Source of the DNA: a virus
Direction: 5' to 3' (one strand)
Virus record (IMG/VR): IMGVR_UViG_3300034102_003182
Span: 1-23,295 of that record
Length of the DNA stretch: 23,295 bases
Below are positions 7,478 to 14,447 of the stretch, piece after piece. Both the position numbers and the translations under genes were made by a program. The notes beneath the pieces are model-generated. The model saw only the letters and a list, made by a program, of their open reading frames with translations. It was not told the origin of the DNA and made no database searches. Within the stretch, counting starts at the first letter, position 1, and each line of letters opens with the position of its first letter.

Positions 7478-9015
7478 TATTGTCCTTCCAGAGACCTTAC
7501 GTCTGAGGCACCTTTCCAGCTGGATCCCCAGTCGTCGCTGTCATCAACGTCTCCAAGGGGCACAACAGGTGCAAATGCATCAGAAAAAGCATTATGAAAT
7601 TGTGTCCTGTCAGTAGGCAACTCGGTATTGTTGGGCGCTAGATCCGCCATAAACGTCATTGCATACTTAAGAGCATCATAGCAGTGATTGTCCTTGTCTC
7701 GGATATCTTCTAGCTTGTTATTCTGCTCTGCTACCTTAACACTAGCCCACTTCTTCCATTTAAGCTTAGGCAACTCGGCAATTAAATGGGGGCAATCGTC
7801 CGTGATCATTAGGTGGGGACGCTTGCTTTTCTTGTTAAGTTTCATGTACTGGCGAATGCGCTCAAGGCCAATTCGCCTATCAGTAGGGATCATGTCCACG
7901 GCAATAAAGATCCCGTGCTTCTGATACTCCTGCAATATAGAAGTACCGGTGTGCTCCTTGGTCTGCTTTATAGCCGGATCTCCCGTGGTTAGCCAAACCT
8001 TTGTACCAGCTTCTGCCTCGATCTCCCGGGTGATCTTATTGACAATAACGGCGTGCTCGGCCACGTTAAGCTTGGCTTGGTAATGCTCCCTAAACACAGT
8101 TACGTTGTTATCTTCATCTACGGCCATCCATAGCCAGACCGTGGGGTTGGTGTAGCCTGAGTCCATAGTGCGAATAATGCGGTGCTCTGGTCCGGGCTTA
8201 AACTCGCCTTTAGGAATACAGTGTGTAGCTGGGTTAAAGTCAGGGAAGACAGCGCCACCAAGGTGGACATACTGACCCTTGCTACGGATGATCCGTTCTT
8301 CCTCGGGCAGCATGTCTAGGAACTTGGCAATGGCCTCACGGGACAGGGTAGGGTTGTCAGCCATTTCAGCCTCAACAATACCAATGGCTTTCTGGCCCTC
8401 CTTGGCTGGGACGTAGATATCGTCAAAGATCCATTCCATACCCTGAACCGGGGTCTGAGACATCCACCAAACACCGCCAGTATCTACTAGACGGGCCAAA
8501 CACTCCTGAAATACTGACTTAGGGCACTCCTCGTCAAAGTGGATAAAGTGCCTAGAGGATCCAGCGAACTTATCTAGATCCTGATCCTGGGACATAAACT
8601 CCACAAAGGAGCCATTGTTTAGCGTAAGAACGTGGCGCTCTCGAGAATAGCTCTGTTCCCAGGATCCGTTGATCAGATAGGTCTTTGGAAGCCATTGTTT
8701 ATAAAGAGGTAGGATGATCTTGTCTACACCGTTTAGAAAGTCAACGGCAACAACTCGTCCTCGTATGGGTTCCTCGGGGGTCTTGCGAAACGGATGTGAA
8801 TGGGTAAGCCACCATATTGCTTCGATAGTAGAACCAAGTGACTTACCAGATCGGTTTCCTCCGATATAGAGTCGATCAGGATTTGGATCGTTGTGGAAAA
8901 GTCGCTGTTTTTCACTAGGTATGTAATCGTATAGATTTGGTTGGTGTGATGCTTCTTGGAGGCCTTCACCAAGCCTCCTAAGCGCTTCTGAGAAATCAAT
9001 ATCGTCCCTAGCCAT
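7477..9015 (-). CDS. terL: Terminase large subunit
   Basis: 512 residues, the normal length. The ATPase domain has Walker A GGNRSGKS (residues 52-59) and Walker B with catalytic acid FIHFDEE (D161, E162, E163). The C-terminal RNase-H-like nuclease has the expected acids: D285 in RTMDSGYTNP, D346 in TTGDPAIK and D447 in DNHCYDALKYA. It packages phage DNA into the head through the portal and cuts concatemers. The start ATG overlaps the end of the resolvase-like gene by 8 nt. A separate small terminase subunit is not recognisable next to it, where one would normally be expected. Confidence 0.95.
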   Translation of the reverse strand: MARDDIDFSEALRRLGEGLQEASHQPNLYDYIPSEKQRLFHNDPNPDRLYIGGNRSGKSLGSTIEAIWWLTHSHPFRKTPEEPIRGRVVAVDFLNGVDKIILPLYKQWLPKTYLINGSWEQSYSRERHVLTLNNGSFVEFMSQDQDLDKFAGSSRHFIHFDEECPKSVFQECLARLVDTGGVWWMSQTPVQGMEWIFDDIYVPAKEGQKAIGIVEAEMADNPTLSREAIAKFLDMLPEEERIIRSKGQYVHLGGAVFPDFNPATHCIPKGEFKPGPEHRIIRTMDSGYTNPTVWLWMAVDEDNNVTVFREHYQAKLNVAEHAVIVNKITREIEAEAGTKVWLTTGDPAIKQTKEHTGTSILQEYQKHGIFIAVDMIPTDRRIGLERIRQYMKLNKKSKRPHLMITDDCPHLIAELPKLKWKKWASVKVAEQNNKLEDIRDKDNHCYDALKYAMTFMADLAPNNTELPTDRTQFHNAFSDAFAPVVPLGDVDDSDDWGSSWKGASDVRSLEGQ

Positions 9016-9457
9016 GAATCAATTTTACTAGCTCGGCTAGCGTTATTCTTACAAGCGTCTTGTCAGTAAGCTCAAGGTTAGTGCGGAGATAGATAAGATC
9101 TCCCAAATTTGCATAAGCCCACCAATCGCCAGCACGGGGATAGCCAACCCCAGCACGCTGAGTGACAAGGAAACCCAGGCGCCCATCGGCGTTTTTTCTT
9201 TCCTTTTCTGCTTCTTCATACCATTTACCTATCTGCTGGAAAGAGGCTTCCTTGGCAGACTTCCCGCCCTTGACCTCAAATACAATAAGACCGTAGCTTT
9301 CGCGAAGCCAAACATCGCCTTCATCATCTTGTCCCTTCAGAACGTTTCGGTGTGCTGCTAGCGGGCTATAGCCCACGGACAGCAGGTAGTTTCTTACAGC
9401 CGTTTCGGCTCGAGTGCCGATCTGCTTTGCTTTGCTCATTTCCGTCTCCCTGGCCAT
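9008..9457 (-). CDS. Holliday-junction-resolvase-like PD-(D/E)XK nuclease
   Basis: Using the ATG at 9457 the protein has 149 residues. The motifs are those of Hjc-like or restriction-like resolvases: GTRAETAVRNYL near the start (E18), DDEGDVW (D48) and FEVKGG (E61, K63), with a basic stretch between. It may trim or resolve branched DNA before packaging, consistent with its place just before terminase. Start choice: a -10-like TATATT ends 6 nt before the ATG at 9457, suggesting leaderless translation, while an ATG at 9439 has a good AGGGAG ribosome site. An upstream ATG at 9487 lacks such support and would overlap the divergent gene more. Both shorter starts keep the full catalytic core. Confidence 0.82.
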   Translation of the reverse strand: MARETEMSKAKQIGTRAETAVRNYLLSVGYSPLAAHRNVLKGQDDEGDVWLRESYGLIVFEVKGGKSAKEASFQQIGKWYEEAEKERKNADGRLGFLVTQRAGVGYPRAGDWWAYANLGDLIYLRTNLELTDKTLVRITLAELVKLIHG

Positions 9458-9472
9458 ATACTTAATATATGG
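9454..9472. promoter_or_regulatory. Palindromic divergent leaderless promoter
   Basis: The 19-nt CCATATACTTAATATATGG is a near-perfect palindrome (7-bp arms). On the plus strand TATACT (9457-9462) is followed by 6 nt and then ATG at 9469. On the minus strand TATATT (9469-9464) is followed by 6 nt and then ATG at 9457. Each start codon therefore lies where transcription should begin. The two promoters share the same bases, so polymerase could bind only one direction at a time. Confidence 0.55.
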
Positions 9473-10071
9473 TGTCTTCGTCTTCATTCTATGGTCCTAA
9501 AGAGACCGATGCTGCAATTGTTAACTCGTTTCATCTTAGTTCCGATGTTGACAAAAGCGCTATTTCGCAACACCACACGCTGGGTATTCAGGCAACTCAG
9601 GCTAGCCCCGGAGATCACAACCACGACGGCACAACCTCTAAGCGGATCCAGCTTGGCGATTTAGCTAGTAACTCAATCCCATTTACCGTAGCAGGCGGCA
9701 CCCTGGGCACTCAGCCAACTTTTACTGGAGCTCCACTATTTACTGGCAGCTACACCAAGATAGGCAACCTCTGCCATTTCCAAATTGACGTAGACATGGA
9801 CAACATAACCAGCTTTGGAACTGGTCAATACTACATGACCCTGCCATTCCCAGCTGAGCACAACTACCTGGTCAGCGATGGCTGTCTGCACGACATCTCA
9901 GCAAATGACCAATACTCTGTCATGGGTCACGTTGTAGCTGGATCAAGCGAGCTTCGTTTGCTTAGCATTGCCTCAAACGGGAAACACGTCCCTTTTACTC
10001 ACAACGTGCCAGTGACTCTTGCCGTGGCAGATAACTTTCACGTCGCAGGAACATACGAAATACAGCAGTAA
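9469..10071 (+). CDS. Tail fibre / receptor-binding protein with His-rich motif
   Basis: 200 residues. The N-terminal part contains SQHHTLGIQATQ followed by SPGDHNHDGTTSKRIQLGD, where H50 and H52 sit in a DHNHDG motif common in phage fibres, probably coordinating metal in a trimer. The C-terminal 130 residues are beta-rich (YTKIGNLCHFQIDVDM, QYYMTLPFPAEHNYLV) and resemble head domains of short fibres. There is no Shine-Dalgarno sequence; instead TATACT lies 6 nt before the ATG, arguing for a leaderless mRNA. It starts the plus-strand adhesin block, so it may be the base or first segment of the fibre. The function is inferred from motif and location. Confidence 0.7.
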   Translation: MVSSSSFYGPKETDAAIVNSFHLSSDVDKSAISQHHTLGIQATQASPGDHNHDGTTSKRIQLGDLASNSIPFTVAGGTLGTQPTFTGAPLFTGSYTKIGNLCHFQIDVDMDNITSFGTGQYYMTLPFPAEHNYLVSDGCLHDISANDQYSVMGHVVAGSSELRLLSIASNGKHVPFTHNVPVTLAVADNFHVAGTYEIQQ

Positions 10072-10076
10072 TAGTG

Positions 10077-10082
10077 TAGAAT
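10077..10082 (+). promoter_or_regulatory. Leaderless-type -10 before cassette A
   Basis: TAGAAT ends 7 nt before the ATG at 10090, and no ribosome binding site lies between. It sits right after the stop of the preceding fibre gene. The equivalent position before cassette B holds TACAAT (11958-11963), also 7 nt from its ATG. Confidence 0.5.
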
Positions 10083-10089
10083 AGGCACT

Positions 10090-10503
10090 ATGCCTGTAGT
10101 AAATCTCATCCAACTTAGACGTGGTACCGCTGCACAGTGGACCTCAGCTAACCCGACTCTTTCAGCGGGTGAAGGTGGATTTGAAACTGACACTGGTAAA
10201 TTCAAACTAGGAAACGGTAGCCAAAGCTGGACAGCACTGAAGTATGCTGGCGGTGGCGGTATTGAAGTATCTGAGACTGCACCATCTAGCCCTGACCAGG
10301 GTGCTCTTTGGTTCAACTCAACCAACGGCATTACCTACATCCGCTACGATTCTTACTGGATTCAACTAAGTCCAGGAATTGCTGGTCCAGCAGGGGCAGC
10401 AGGAGCAACTGGAGCAACTGGAGCAACTGGAGCAACGGGACCAGCTGGATCAGACGCAAATACAGATGAACTATACGCAATTACACTTATGGGAGCTATC
10501 TAA
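10090..10503 (+). CDS. Collagen-like fibre stalk protein, cassette A
   Basis: 137 residues. Residues 5-50 (LIQLRRGTAAQWTSANPTLS, then GEGGFETDTGKFKLGNGSQSW) match the N-terminal domain type found in phage hyaluronidase and major tropism determinant proteins. A second small domain follows (APSSPDQGALWFNST to YDSYWIQL). Residues about 96-120 are Gly-X-Y triplets (GIAGPAGAAGATGATGATG), a collagen-like triple helix. The C-terminus ends in LMGAI. The codons for MGA (ATGGGAGC) also provide a ribosome site for the next gene, whose ATG overlaps this stop (TAATG). It probably forms a trimeric shaft. It is the counterpart of the gene at 11971. Confidence 0.75.
   Translation: MPVVNLIQLRRGTAAQWTSANPTLSAGEGGFETDTGKFKLGNGSQSWTALKYAGGGGIEVSETAPSSPDQGALWFNSTNGITYIRYDSYWIQLSPGIAGPAGAAGATGATGATGATGPAGSDANTDELYAITLMGAI
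10402..10437 (+). repeat. Tandem 9-bp repeat in the collagen-like region
   Basis: Four copies of GGAGCAACT (the last ends in G) encode GAT triplets of the collagen-like stalk. Near-identical in-frame units could change in number by slippage, altering shaft length without breaking the frame. Confidence 0.8.
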
Positions 10504-10808
10504 TGCCATCAACACCAAAAAACTTATTTCGTGGAGCTGCAACCACAACAACTTCAACTACTTTATACACGGTTCCTTCTGCAACCTCAACCGTAGTTAC
10601 GAACATCGTGGTTACAAACACTGCATCAAGTGCGGGTACTTTTACTCTTTCGCTAAACGATGTCTTGCTTGCTGACGCCGTAGCAGTAGGTGCAAAAGAC
10701 TCTGTTGTTCTTGACATTAAACAGGTCCTTGCTACTACGAACACAATCAAGGGCGGTGCTTCCGCAACTACAATCAACTTCCACATAGGAGGAGTTGAGA
10801 TTTCCTAA
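10503..10808 (+). CDS. Small beta-rich virion protein, cassette A
   Basis: 101 residues, Thr/Val/Ser-rich and almost certainly beta-sandwich. The key segment TTLYTVPSATSTVVTNIVV is shared with the gene at 12191 (TTLYTVPSAKQAVISTIVV), showing the two are homologous. It starts with ATG overlapping the stop of the stalk gene, with GGGAG 7 nt upstream, and its own stop overlaps the next ATG (TAATG). Similar small proteins occur beside fibre genes of aquatic phages, from memory. It may cap the stalk or link it to the glycine-rich adhesin. There is no enzyme motif. Confidence 0.7.
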   Translation: MPSTPKNLFRGAATTTTSTTLYTVPSATSTVVTNIVVTNTASSAGTFTLSLNDVLLADAVAVGAKDSVVLDIKQVLATTNTIKGGASATTINFHIGGVEIS

Positions 10809-11662
10809 TGGGAATTTATAAGTTTTCTGCTGCTGGTAGTTTTTTAACTGGTAAAACCGAATACAAATCCATGAAAGCAGGGTATGCCCCTGACATCCAA
10901 TACTTAGTTATCGCCGGTGGTGGTGGTGGTGGATACGGTTGGAATAATGGTGCCGGTGGTGGCGGTGCCGGTGGATACCTTGCTGGATTTTCCAGTTCAT
11001 ACTCTTTAGGGGCAACTTACACCGTTAGCGTTGGTGCTGGCGGTGGTGCTGCATCAAATGGAAGCGCTTCTTTCCTATCACTTCAAGGTATTGCGGCAAT
11101 CGGCGGTGGATCTGGTGGTCCTGTTTCTCAAATTGCAGGCTCTCCGGGTCAAGCTGGTGGTTCTGGTGGTGGAGGAAGCCACGGTCAAACAACACAGCAG
11201 GGTGCCGGCGGTGCGGGAACCGCGGGGCAAGGAAATAACGGTGGAAACTCTTCTAGTGACGGTGGATTCAGCAACTGGTCTGGTGGTGGTGGCGGTGGAG
11301 CTGGCGCTACTGGATCGAATGCGTCTGGTGGAACAGGTGGAACTGGTGGAGTTGGACTAAGCTCATCTATTACTGGAACCGCTGTCTTTAGAGGCGGCGG
11401 TGGTGGTGGGGCTGGAGCCTCAACTGCTGCTGGAGGTAATGGTGGAGGAGCCGGCGGAGGCACTGCAAACGGCACTGCAAATACAGGCGGTGGCGGTCGC
11501 GGCGGAGGCGGGCTTGGCGGCTCTGGCATTGTTATTTTGCGTTACCCAGCTACATACACCATTACAGTTGGAGCTGGCTTGACTAGCTCAACCGCAACAG
11601 TTGGATCAGATAAGGTGACTACAATTACAGCCGGTACTGGAAACATAAGTTGGGCAGCATAA
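10808..11662 (+). CDS. Glycine-rich tail adhesin, cassette A
   Basis: 284 residues. After a 30-residue leader comes YLVIAGGGGGG, then long glycine runs broken by short variable segments, and GGSGIVILRY near the end. This start and finish are hallmarks of glycine-rich phage domains. In the gp38 adhesin of T-even-like phages such as S16, glycine-rich segments fold as packed polyglycine-II helices, with the loops between them binding the receptor. After the glycine core a short beta tail follows (TYTITVGAGLTSSTATVG). It is probably the receptor-contacting tip, and the inter-glycine loops would set host specificity. It is the counterpart of the gene at 12530. Confidence 0.72.
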   Translation: MGIYKFSAAGSFLTGKTEYKSMKAGYAPDIQYLVIAGGGGGGYGWNNGAGGGGAGGYLAGFSSSYSLGATYTVSVGAGGGAASNGSASFLSLQGIAAIGGGSGGPVSQIAGSPGQAGGSGGGGSHGQTTQQGAGGAGTAGQGNNGGNSSSDGGFSNWSGGGGGGAGATGSNASGGTGGTGGVGLSSSITGTAVFRGGGGGGAGASTAAGGNGGGAGGGTANGTANTGGGGRGGGGLGGSGIVILRYPATYTITVGAGLTSSTATVGSDKVTTITAGTGNISWAA

Positions 11663-11955
11663 TGGCTCATTACGCATTCTTAGATGAAAACAATGTTGTT
11701 ACTGAAGTTATCGTTGGAATTGACGAGACTGAGCTGATCGAAGGTAAGAGTCCTGAGTCTTGGTACGGGGACTTCCGTGGGCAGCGCTGTGTTAGAACTA
11801 GCTATAACGGAAACATCAGAAAGAATTACGCAGGTATCGGTTTTACATACGATGAAGAACGGGACGCTTTTATTGCACCTAGGCCTAGTGAAGACGCAAC
11901 CTTTGATGAGGAAACTTGTACTTGGATTTTGCCAGCCGAAACCCCAGCAAAGTAA
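11662..11955 (+). CDS. Small conserved fibre-associated protein, cassette A
   Basis: 97 residues. ATG at 11662 overlaps the stop of the adhesin gene (TAATG); a TTG 12 nt upstream is a less likely start. The sequence MAHYAFLDENNVVTEVIVG followed by RKNYAGIGFTYDEERDAFIA belongs to a small protein family I know from cyanophages and other aquatic phages, usually next to tail or structural genes, with no assigned function. It matches the gene at 13333 closely in this core, but ends at about ETCTWILPAE and lacks the last repeat (YYWDPEVDNW) present there, so it may be slightly truncated. Confidence 0.72.
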   Translation: MAHYAFLDENNVVTEVIVGIDETELIEGKSPESWYGDFRGQRCVRTSYNGNIRKNYAGIGFTYDEERDAFIAPRPSEDATFDEETCTWILPAETPAK

Positions 11956-11957
11956 GG

Positions 11958-11963
11958 TACAAT
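11958..11963 (+). promoter_or_regulatory. Leaderless-type -10 before cassette B
   Basis: TACAAT lies two bases after the stop of cassette A and ends 7 nt before the ATG at 11971. The 7 nt (AGAAACC) contain no ribosome site. Together with the site at 10077 it suggests each cassette has its own promoter. Confidence 0.55.
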
Positions 11964-11970
11964 AGAAACC

Positions 11971-12189
11971 ATGCCAGCAATAGATTTTCCAAATAGTCCA
12001 GCCGTCAATGACACCTTTACAGTAGGTAGCATTACCTGGAAATGGGACGGCGCTACTTGGCAAGGCCAAGGTACTGCTGTAGCTGGTCCAACTGGTCCAG
12101 CAGGTACAAATGGAACCAACGGTACAAATGGTGCCCCTGGACCCGCTGGCGAAGCAAACTTTAGTTCATTCTTATTGATGGGAGCCTAA
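11971..12189 (+). CDS. Collagen-like fibre stalk protein, cassette B (short)
   Basis: 72 residues. The N-terminus (IDFPNSPAVNDTFTVGSITW, then KWDGATWQG) is a small domain common in phage fibres. Then come Gly-X-Y triplets (GPTGPAGTNGTNGTNGAPG) and a C-terminus ending in LLMGA, the same ending as the cassette A stalk. The codons of that ending (ATGGGAGC) again supply a ribosome site for the next gene. The N-terminal domain differs from that of cassette A, so the duplicated cassettes keep the stalk and ending but not the anchoring domain. Confidence 0.72.
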   Translation: MPAIDFPNSPAVNDTFTVGSITWKWDGATWQGQGTAVAGPTGPAGTNGTNGTNGAPGPAGEANFSSFLLMGA

Positions 12190-12190
12190 C

Positions 12191-12523
12191 ATGGCAACAA
12201 TATACAAAGTACTAGGTCAGTCTGCACCAGCAGCTACTACCGCAACAACCCTTTATACAGTACCTTCTGCAAAGCAAGCGGTAATATCTACGATTGTTGT
12301 TGCTAACAGGAACGCCTCTTCAAGGCTTTATAGAATTGCAGTAAGGCCTGCCGGGGCTACTTTAGCAAATGAGCACTACATTGCTTACGATGTTACTGTC
12401 GCAGGTGGAGACTCTAGCACTATTACCCTGGGAATTACACTAGCAGTTGGAGATGTGATTACAGTCTATGGATCCACCAACGATTTATCATTTTCGGTTT
12501 TTGGTTCTGAAATAGACGTCTAG
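12191..12523 (+). CDS. Small beta-rich virion protein, cassette B
   Basis: 110 residues, starting one base after the stalk stop with GGGAG 6 nt upstream. TTLYTVPSAKQAVISTIVV matches the cassette A homologue at 10503, followed by VANRNASSRLYRIAVRPAG and further beta strands (DSSTITLGITLAVGDVITVY). It is likely a beta sandwich. Its role is presumably structural within the fibre. It has more charged residues than its paralogue, consistent with divergence after duplication or with acquisition from a different phage. Confidence 0.7.
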   Translation: MATIYKVLGQSAPAATTATTLYTVPSAKQAVISTIVVANRNASSRLYRIAVRPAGATLANEHYIAYDVTVAGGDSSTITLGITLAVGDVITVYGSTNDLSFSVFGSEIDV

Positions 12524-12529
12524 GAAAAA

Positions 12530-13336
12530 ATGGCAATCCAAAGATTAGCTAAATCTGGCATTAAGAACTTTGCCAGGTATAAAAACATGCTAATGGATGT
12601 TCCCACCGCCTTGGTTACTCAGGCTAGCGGTGGAACGATTGTTACATCTGGTGGATATAGATATCACACCTTTACAAGCTCAGGGACTTTTACTGTCACC
12701 GCAGGTGTTGGTAATGCTGAAGTGCTCATGATTGCTGGAGGTGGAGGTAAAAATGGTTCTTGGCACGGTGGTGGTGGTGCTGGCGGTCTTCTCATTCAGA
12801 CGCTCCCATTATTGCCAGGAAACTACACTGTTGGCATCGGCGCTGGTGGTAATGGTGCTAGCGGGCAAAACACAACATTTACAGGATTGACTACAGCCGT
12901 TGGTGGCGGTACAACCGGTACCTCTGGTGGTTCTGGTGGTGGCGGTGGATTCGGTAGCAGCCAAGGTGGCGGTGGTGGTGGAACCGCAGGTCAGGGATTT
13001 GCTGGTGGTAATGCAAACGCTAACAACGCTGGTGGCGGTGGTGGTGGATCTGCAGGTGGTGGTGGCACTAGCTACTTTGACGGAAGCACGCAAAACCCCG
13101 GTGGTGGTGGTGGTGCAACCACACTATCTACTTGGGCAACTGCTACAGGCACAGGAGTAAGCGGAGCTTACGCTGGTGGAGCTGGTGGTGGTGGACCAAC
13201 CTACGCTGCAGGTGGTGGTGGTGGTGGTGCAGGAAACCCTGGTGCCGCTAATACTGGTAGCGGTGGAGGCTCTTCAAGTAGCGGTTCACAAATCGGTGGT
13301 TCGGGGCTAGTAATTGTGAGGTATAACACCATATGA
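12530..13336 (+). CDS. Glycine-rich tail adhesin, cassette B
   Basis: 268 residues. After an N-terminal segment including YRYHTFTSSGTFTVTAGVG comes VLMIAGGGG and a glycine-rich core with many GGGG runs, ending in GGSGLVIVRYN. The end motif matches that of cassette A (GGSGIVILRY), and the spacing of glycine runs is similar, while the segments between runs differ. This is what is expected for two receptor-binding tips with different specificity. GTCTAGGAAAAAATG gives a modest ribosome site. The stop overlaps the next ATG (ATGA). Confidence 0.72.
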   Translation: MAIQRLAKSGIKNFARYKNMLMDVPTALVTQASGGTIVTSGGYRYHTFTSSGTFTVTAGVGNAEVLMIAGGGGKNGSWHGGGGAGGLLIQTLPLLPGNYTVGIGAGGNGASGQNTTFTGLTTAVGGGTTGTSGGSGGGGGFGSSQGGGGGGTAGQGFAGGNANANNAGGGGGGSAGGGGTSYFDGSTQNPGGGGGATTLSTWATATGTGVSGAYAGGAGGGGPTYAAGGGGGGAGNPGAANTGSGGGSSSSGSQIGGSGLVIVRYNTI

Positions 13337-13659
13337 GCCATTTTGCAGAAGTAGATGAAGACAACTACGTCACTCGAGTTTTAGTTGGAGACAACGAAAT
13401 GCCAAACGAAGGTTACGATTGGTTTGTAGAAACATTCGGGGGGCGCTGGATTCAAACATCTTACAACGCAAACTTTAGAAAAAACTTTGCTGGAATCGGC
13501 TTTACTTACGATGAAAATCTAGATGCTTTTATACCGCCAAAACCATTTAATAAATGGGTTTTAAATGAGCAGACTTGTCAGTGGGAAGCTCCAGTACCAA
13601 AGCCAGAAGGCAATTATTACTGGGATCCTGAAGTTGACAACTGGATCAAGCTTAACTAA
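13333..13659 (+). CDS. Small conserved fibre-associated protein, cassette B
   Basis: 108 residues, overlapping the adhesin gene by 4 nt. It is homologous to the product of 11662: HFAEVDEDNYVTRVLVGDNE, then RKNFAGIGFTYDENLDAFIP. It also has the two C-terminal units NEQTCQWEAPVPKPEG and YYWDPEVDNWIKLN, the usual ending of this family in aquatic phages, from memory. Its function is unknown; association with tail fibres is by consistent gene position. It is the last gene of the plus-strand fibre block, meeting the convergent gene that ends at 13675. Confidence 0.75.
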   Translation: MSHFAEVDEDNYVTRVLVGDNEMPNEGYDWFVETFGGRWIQTSYNANFRKNFAGIGFTYDENLDAFIPPKPFNKWVLNEQTCQWEAPVPKPEGNYYWDPEVDNWIKLN

Positions 13660-13674
13660 GTCAAAACAGCTAAA

Positions 13675-14379
13675 TCAAAACATCTTTCTATATCTAGATC
13701 GACCTAGTTTTGACGATGAGATGTCAAGCGAAATCGCCCCGAAATTGTACGTTTCTTTTTCGGTTGCGTAATGCACATCTAGTTCAAACTCTTCACGCTT
13801 AATAGGAATGTACTGCACAAAGGGCGTTCCCCTCTTAATTTCAATGGACCGCTTTCCTTCACCATGAACTAAAACTTGGTGATTCGCTGTGTGATACTGG
13901 TCACTGCGAATAATCCCAGGCAGAACACTAAAGTCGTTATTGAAGTGATAAAACAGCGGAAGTTGCAAAATTGAGTACCCCTTAGGGGCAATAATCTTCC
14001 ATGGGCATTCCGTCTTGAATACGAACTGAGTATTGGCTCCTTGAAACGAAGCAGTAGGAACGTGGTCAATAAACTGACTGTTAGGGTGAATGTCCCACTT
14101 GTATGGCAATCCCTCCCTGACTTCCCACTTGTACCCCGTAGTCTCAGGATCATACTCCAAGGTTGTGTCAGCCCACATTGGTAAGATGAAACCCTGTGAA
14201 AAGTAATCTGGGAAAGCTGGACACGATTTAGCGGTGTAAGAATTCATCTCTTTGTCGTGAAATGGTATCTCTTTCCACCATTTAGGATAGAAATGCTTAG
14301 CCGGTACAGGCCTTAGGTCTTCTATCATTTCAAGGCCAGGTACGGTTGATACAAATTTAATAACTGGTTTTTTACTCAT
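13675..14379 (-). CDS. Conserved aquatic-phage protein of unknown function
   Basis: 234 residues from ATG at 14379, which has TAGGAGAC upstream; a longer in-frame ATG at 14397 lies before the ribosome site and is unlikely. The sequence has VPAKHFYPKWWKEIPF, KSCPAFPDYFSQGFILPMW, PKGYSILQLPLFYHFNNDF and RGTPFVQYIPIKREEFEL. I recognise this combination as a protein carried by many cyanophages and other aquatic phages, with no known function. It is a lone minus-strand gene between plus-strand blocks. Conserved His, Cys and acidic residues could bind metal, but no enzyme family is apparent. Its orientation suggests independent insertion as a single-gene cargo. Confidence 0.72.
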   Translation of the reverse strand: MSKKPVIKFVSTVPGLEMIEDLRPVPAKHFYPKWWKEIPFHDKEMNSYTAKSCPAFPDYFSQGFILPMWADTTLEYDPETTGYKWEVREGLPYKWDIHPNSQFIDHVPTASFQGANTQFVFKTECPWKIIAPKGYSILQLPLFYHFNNDFSVLPGIIRSDQYHTANHQVLVHGEGKRSIEIKRGTPFVQYIPIKREEFELDVHYATEKETYNFGAISLDISSSKLGRSRYRKMF

Positions 14380-14447
14380 GTTTTGTCTCCTAAACATTTT
14401 GGTTATTCAGAGCCTAGCATAACTTTAGGGTAGGCTGAGTAGTCTGG

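Larger units (their letters stand above)
10077..13659 (+). repeat. Tandem four-gene adhesin cassette (A 10077-11955, B 11958-13659)
   Basis: The order promoter, collagen-like stalk, small beta protein, glycine-rich protein and conserved small protein occurs twice in a row. Homology is visible in each pair at protein level; DNA identity is low enough that recent exact duplication is not evident. The arrangement suggests ancient duplication or modular gain of a second adhesin set. Confidence 0.75.

Noticed and set aside
8733-8999. 88-codon minus-strand open frame inside terminase
   Set aside because: Overlaps the Walker A region of terL in another frame, with no ribosome site.
9458-9487. ATG at 9487 as start of the resolvase-like gene
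   Set aside because: It would run through the divergent promoter and overlap the fibre gene by 19 nt, and has no ribosome site or -10 at suitable distance.
11185-11529. Long proline-rich open frame on the minus strand inside the glycine-rich gene
   Set aside because: It is the antisense shadow of GGT/GGC glycine codons (read as Pro/Ala), with no ribosome site and extreme composition.
12809-13093. Thr/Ser-rich minus-strand open frame inside the second glycine-rich gene
   Set aside because: Another shadow of repetitive glycine codons, with no start context.
13660-13714. Inverted repeat GTCAAAAC / GTTTTGAC as terminator between convergent genes
   Set aside because: The 8-bp arms are about 40 nt apart, lack a T-run and the right arm lies inside the minus-strand gene; too weak to call.
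14416-14421. TATGCT on the minus strand as promoter for the gene starting at 14379
   Set aside because: A single hexamer match without -35 or extended -10; cannot be told from chance.
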